A stretch of DNA of 6,807 nt, from NCBI GenBank assembly GCA_937951975.1, contig CALGAJ010000188.1:1-6807 (forward strand). The letters are read 5' to 3'. Positions 5,009-6,807 of this stretch are shown here, piece after piece (positions within the stretch are counted from its first letter, which is position 1; every line of letters starts with the position of its first letter). Below the pieces are notes generated by a model that saw only the letters and a list, made by a program, of their open reading frames with translations, had not been told where the DNA came from and ran no database searches. Origin of the DNA: an uncultured Desulfotignum sp. (GTDB taxonomy: Bacteria; Desulfobacterota; Desulfobacteria; Desulfobacterales; Desulfobacteraceae). The position numbers were made by a program, and so were the translations under genes.

Positions 5009-6652
5009 TTAAGGGGGTCCGGTGAAGGACTTCACTCTTTTTGGCATAGATATTTTCAATTTTTTCAGGATATTGCGCTGTGAACGAGTCGGTTCGGTGT
5101 ACTGTAGTATATGTCCATCTTTATGCAAAAATTTTCCCAGATGAAGGCGTTCCAGCTCGGCCCGGACCTTAGGCCAGGTCATGCCGGTCTCCAGCTCTGT
5201 CACCCTGACCAGGAGCAGAGCAAGCCAGCAGAGCATGACATGGGCGCGGATGCGGTCGGATTTTGTGTGGTACACCGGTCTGAGGGACAGAGTCGTCTTC
5301 AGGGTCCGGAAGGCCCGCTCAACCTCCATGAGCTGTTTATACCCCAGGGCGACATCCTTGGCTGACAAGCTCTTGTCACTGGTGCTCAGCAGATATTTGC
5401 CATCCAGCTTTTCCGCACTTTTGACTTTGGCCTTATCCACTGCCAGTTTGCCGGATTTCAGCTCTTTGAGGTACCGGCCCATGGACCTATGGGCCAGAAG
5501 CGCATATTTGGTTTTGAGATGCGTTTTCCCGGATTGCTTTTCCAGGGCTTCGAGTTCAACCTTGATCCGTTCCAGATTTTTTTCGCGGACATGGCTGTCA
5601 TGTTCGGCCTGCTCCGGGTTATAGGCGATGACAAACCGCCGTCTGCCTGTCCCTTCACCAACGAAGACCTCTTTGATATGCAGATTCTCATTGATGATTT
5701 TAAACCGGCCACCCCGGTTCAGGGCCTCTTCATTTATAGTGACTCCACGAAGCTTTTCACCCAGGATATATTGCCCGCCGGCTTTTTGCAGATTACGCCG
5801 GTTCTCTTCGCTGGTCATACCCCGGTCCATGGCCCAGATCACATTGCCCAGTTTCCAGTCGTTCATGTCTTTCTGGATCTGGTCGACACACTTGGCATCG
5901 TTCTGGTTACCGGGCAGCACCCAGCAACGGACAGGGATGCCTTCCCTGGTCACAGCCAGCCCGATGGTGACCTGAGGCAGGTCATCTCTCTTCTGTTTGG
6001 ACCTGCCATATGCCAGCAGATCCGAATCACCGGGATCCTCCATTTCAAAGTAGGTGTTGGTGGTATCAAAAAATATCAGATCCACGGTGAGATTCATCAA
6101 GTGAGCAGTGGCCCAGAAGACCTTTTCCTGGATGGCCGCTTCATGTTCAAGCAGAAAATCCATGCTCCGGTACAAGTGCTGCACCTGGATGGGCTGTTCA
6201 ATATCCAGATGGACATCCTTGGCAGCCCACTCTTCCACCGCCAGTTTGGATGCGGGTGCGAGAGCTCGATTGGCCACCATGGCAAAAATCGCATCCCCCA
6301 CCGGGGTGGTGAACTCACGGTTCTTGAGGGCTTCGGAGAGGCATCGGTCAATACCAATGCGTCCCCACAATCCTTTGAGCAGCAGAGCCCCGCCGGCCGA
6401 CAGACTGGAGATGAATTTGATGCCAGTGCCCTGGGCTTCCAGTTCCTGGGCATCTTCAGGGCTGATGAAGCGGCTGAGGCTGGATACGAGACGCTTGAGA
6501 GCAGCCACATCCAGCTGATCCCGCCGCCCGAAGGAGTACACGACCTCGGCCCGGGTGTAGCCCTTTTCGGGGTGCCGGGTGTTGTGGGCCAACTGAATAT
6601 ACTCGACCTCAGACCCATCCTTGTTCTTACGTTTTATGCTGCGTACATACAT
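5009..6652 (-). CDS. IS1634-family DDE transposase
   Basis: Catalyses cut-and-paste type movement of the surrounding IS by an RNase H-fold DDE reaction. From ATG 6652 the protein has 547 residues, in the usual range for the group. The N-terminus MYVRSIKRKNKDGS and IQLAHNTRHPEKG is typical of the family. The catalytic residues fit Asp196 (LIFFDTTNTYFE), Asp276 (VIWAMDRGM) and Glu445 (MEVERAF). The IS4-type Y-2-R-3-E-6-K signature is seen as Tyr438, Leu441 (in the Arg position), Glu445 and Lys452. A long insertion with a charged helix (about residues 345-410) separates the second Asp from the Glu. In-frame ATGs at 6658 and 6679 and a TTG at 6688 are alternative starts; none has a good ribosome binding site, and the TTG lies in a TTGACA that could be a -35 box. 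I chose 6652 because family similarity begins there. No frameshift or stop is present, so it is probably functional. Confidence 0.92.
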   Translation of the reverse strand: MYVRSIKRKNKDGSEVEYIQLAHNTRHPEKGYTRAEVVYSFGRRDQLDVAALKRLVSSLSRFISPEDAQELEAQGTGIKFISSLSAGGALLLKGLWGRIGIDRCLSEALKNREFTTPVGDAIFAMVANRALAPASKLAVEEWAAKDVHLDIEQPIQVQHLYRSMDFLLEHEAAIQEKVFWATAHLMNLTVDLIFFDTTNTYFEMEDPGDSDLLAYGRSKQKRDDLPQVTIGLAVTREGIPVRCWVLPGNQNDAKCVDQIQKDMNDWKLGNVIWAMDRGMTSEENRRNLQKAGGQYILGEKLRGVTINEEALNRGGRFKIINENLHIKEVFVGEGTGRRRFVIAYNPEQAEHDSHVREKNLERIKVELEALEKQSGKTHLKTKYALLAHRSMGRYLKELKSGKLAVDKAKVKSAEKLDGKYLLSTSDKSLSAKDVALGYKQLMEVERAFRTLKTTLSLRPVYHTKSDRIRAHVMLCWLALLLVRVTELETGMTWPKVRAELERLHLGKFLHKDGHILQYTEPTRSQRNILKKLKISMPKRVKSFTGPP

Positions 6653-6707
6653 GCCCATTAAAAAAGCATGTATTTCCATGATTGTCAATAATAAAAGTTA
6701 AATTCGT

Positions 6708-6723
6708 GTGCCCACAACTTTTG
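6708..6723 (+). repeat. IS subterminal direct repeat, right copy
   Basis: Matches 4987-5002 at 14 of 16 bases, including the exact 10-mer GTGCCCACAA. It lies between the transposase start and the right IS end, in the upstream region where the transposase promoter should be. Confidence 0.35.
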
Positions 6724-6756
6724 AGCTCAGGAGCGACATCCGCCCTGATTTTATTG

Positions 6757-6775
6757 AAGATTTTGACAAAATCTT
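6757..6775. repeat. Perfect palindrome in the IS upstream region
   Basis: AAGATTTTG and CAAAATCTT are exact 9-base inverted arms around a single central base. It lies about 100 bp upstream of the transposase start and just inside the right terminal repeat. In an RNA entering the element from outside it would form a hairpin, a common way for IS elements to dampen transposase expression from external promoters. It could instead be a protein-binding site. No T-tract is attached. Confidence 0.5.
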
Positions 6776-6781
6776 GAGAAA

Positions 6782-6807
6782 ATGATCCCATGACTGTCGA
6801 ACACAGG
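6782..6807 (-). repeat. IS right terminal inverted repeat
   Basis: The inverted counterpart of 4906-4931, with 23 of 26 bases matching. It lies upstream of the transposase gene and ends at the last base of the window, so any further outer bases and the flanking target duplication are not visible. Confidence 0.88.

Larger units (their letters stand above)
4906..6807 (-). mobile_element. Insertion sequence, IS1634 group (IS4-related), about 1.9 kb
   Basis: Both ends carry matching terminal inverted repeats and the interior holds one long DDE transposase gene that fills most of the element. The left tip begins CCCGTGTTCGACAGTC and the right tip, read inward, begins CCTGTGTTCGACAGTC. The length of 1902 bp suits the IS1634 group. 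The right tip coincides with the window's last base, so the target-site duplication cannot be checked. The element inserted 17 bp upstream of the TTG of the 111-residue frame, in the same transcriptional direction. It looks intact and possibly still mobile. Confidence 0.88.

Noticed and set aside
5489..6661. A 390-codon plus-strand frame opposite the transposase
   Set aside because: It mirrors the transposase gene, which has clear DDE motifs and family N-terminus on the minus strand. The plus-strand product shows no domain.

Overview
The window looks like accessory chromosomal DNA from a Gram-negative bacterium. The style of the truncated RsgA N-terminus and of the IS1634-type transposase suggests a desulfobacterial (Desulfobacterota) host, but this rests on family resemblance only and I hold it loosely. 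Every convincing gene is on the minus strand, so the biological order runs from high to low coordinates.

Layout in transcription order: (1) 4906-6807, a complete insertion sequence of the IS1634 group (IS4-related DDE transposase). It is bounded by 26-bp imperfect terminal inverted repeats, and the outer repeat ends exactly at the last base of the window. (2) 4553-4888, a 111-residue unrecognised protein. Its frame is open into the IS tip, so it may be the 3' remnant of a gene cut by the IS. (3) 4374-4552, an intergenic leader with a perfect 8-bp-arm palindrome and a possible 44-codon leader ORF. (4) 1464-4373, a single-chain restriction-modification enzyme of Type IIG/Eco57I style: an HsdR-N-like PD-x13-EAK nuclease, an N6-adenine methyltransferase with DPACGSGSF and NPPY, and a C-terminal TaqI-like specificity region in markedly AT-richer DNA. 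(5) 954-1412, a fragment of rsgA that keeps the OB-fold end and loses the GTPase. (6) 220-936, a NYN (LabA-like) putative RNase with a C-terminal OST-HTH/LOTUS domain, spaced 17 bp from the rsgA fragment. (7) 1-219, a GC-rich stretch with long-range inverted repeats and frames open on both strands, whose nature I cannot settle.

How the parts fit: the Type IIG enzyme can both methylate and cut DNA and is self-sufficient, so no separate methylase or specificity gene is needed. The adjacent NYN-LOTUS protein is a predicted RNA-directed enzyme; a joint defence role is only a hypothesis from adjacency. The decayed rsgA, the IS insertion beside a possibly truncated gene and the mosaic base composition all indicate a locus shaped by rearrangement and transfer. 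I see no tRNA, rRNA or CRISPR array. I cannot demonstrate a wholly new system; the best leads are the leader/palindrome in front of the R-M gene, the unidentified 111-residue protein and the structured 1-219 region.
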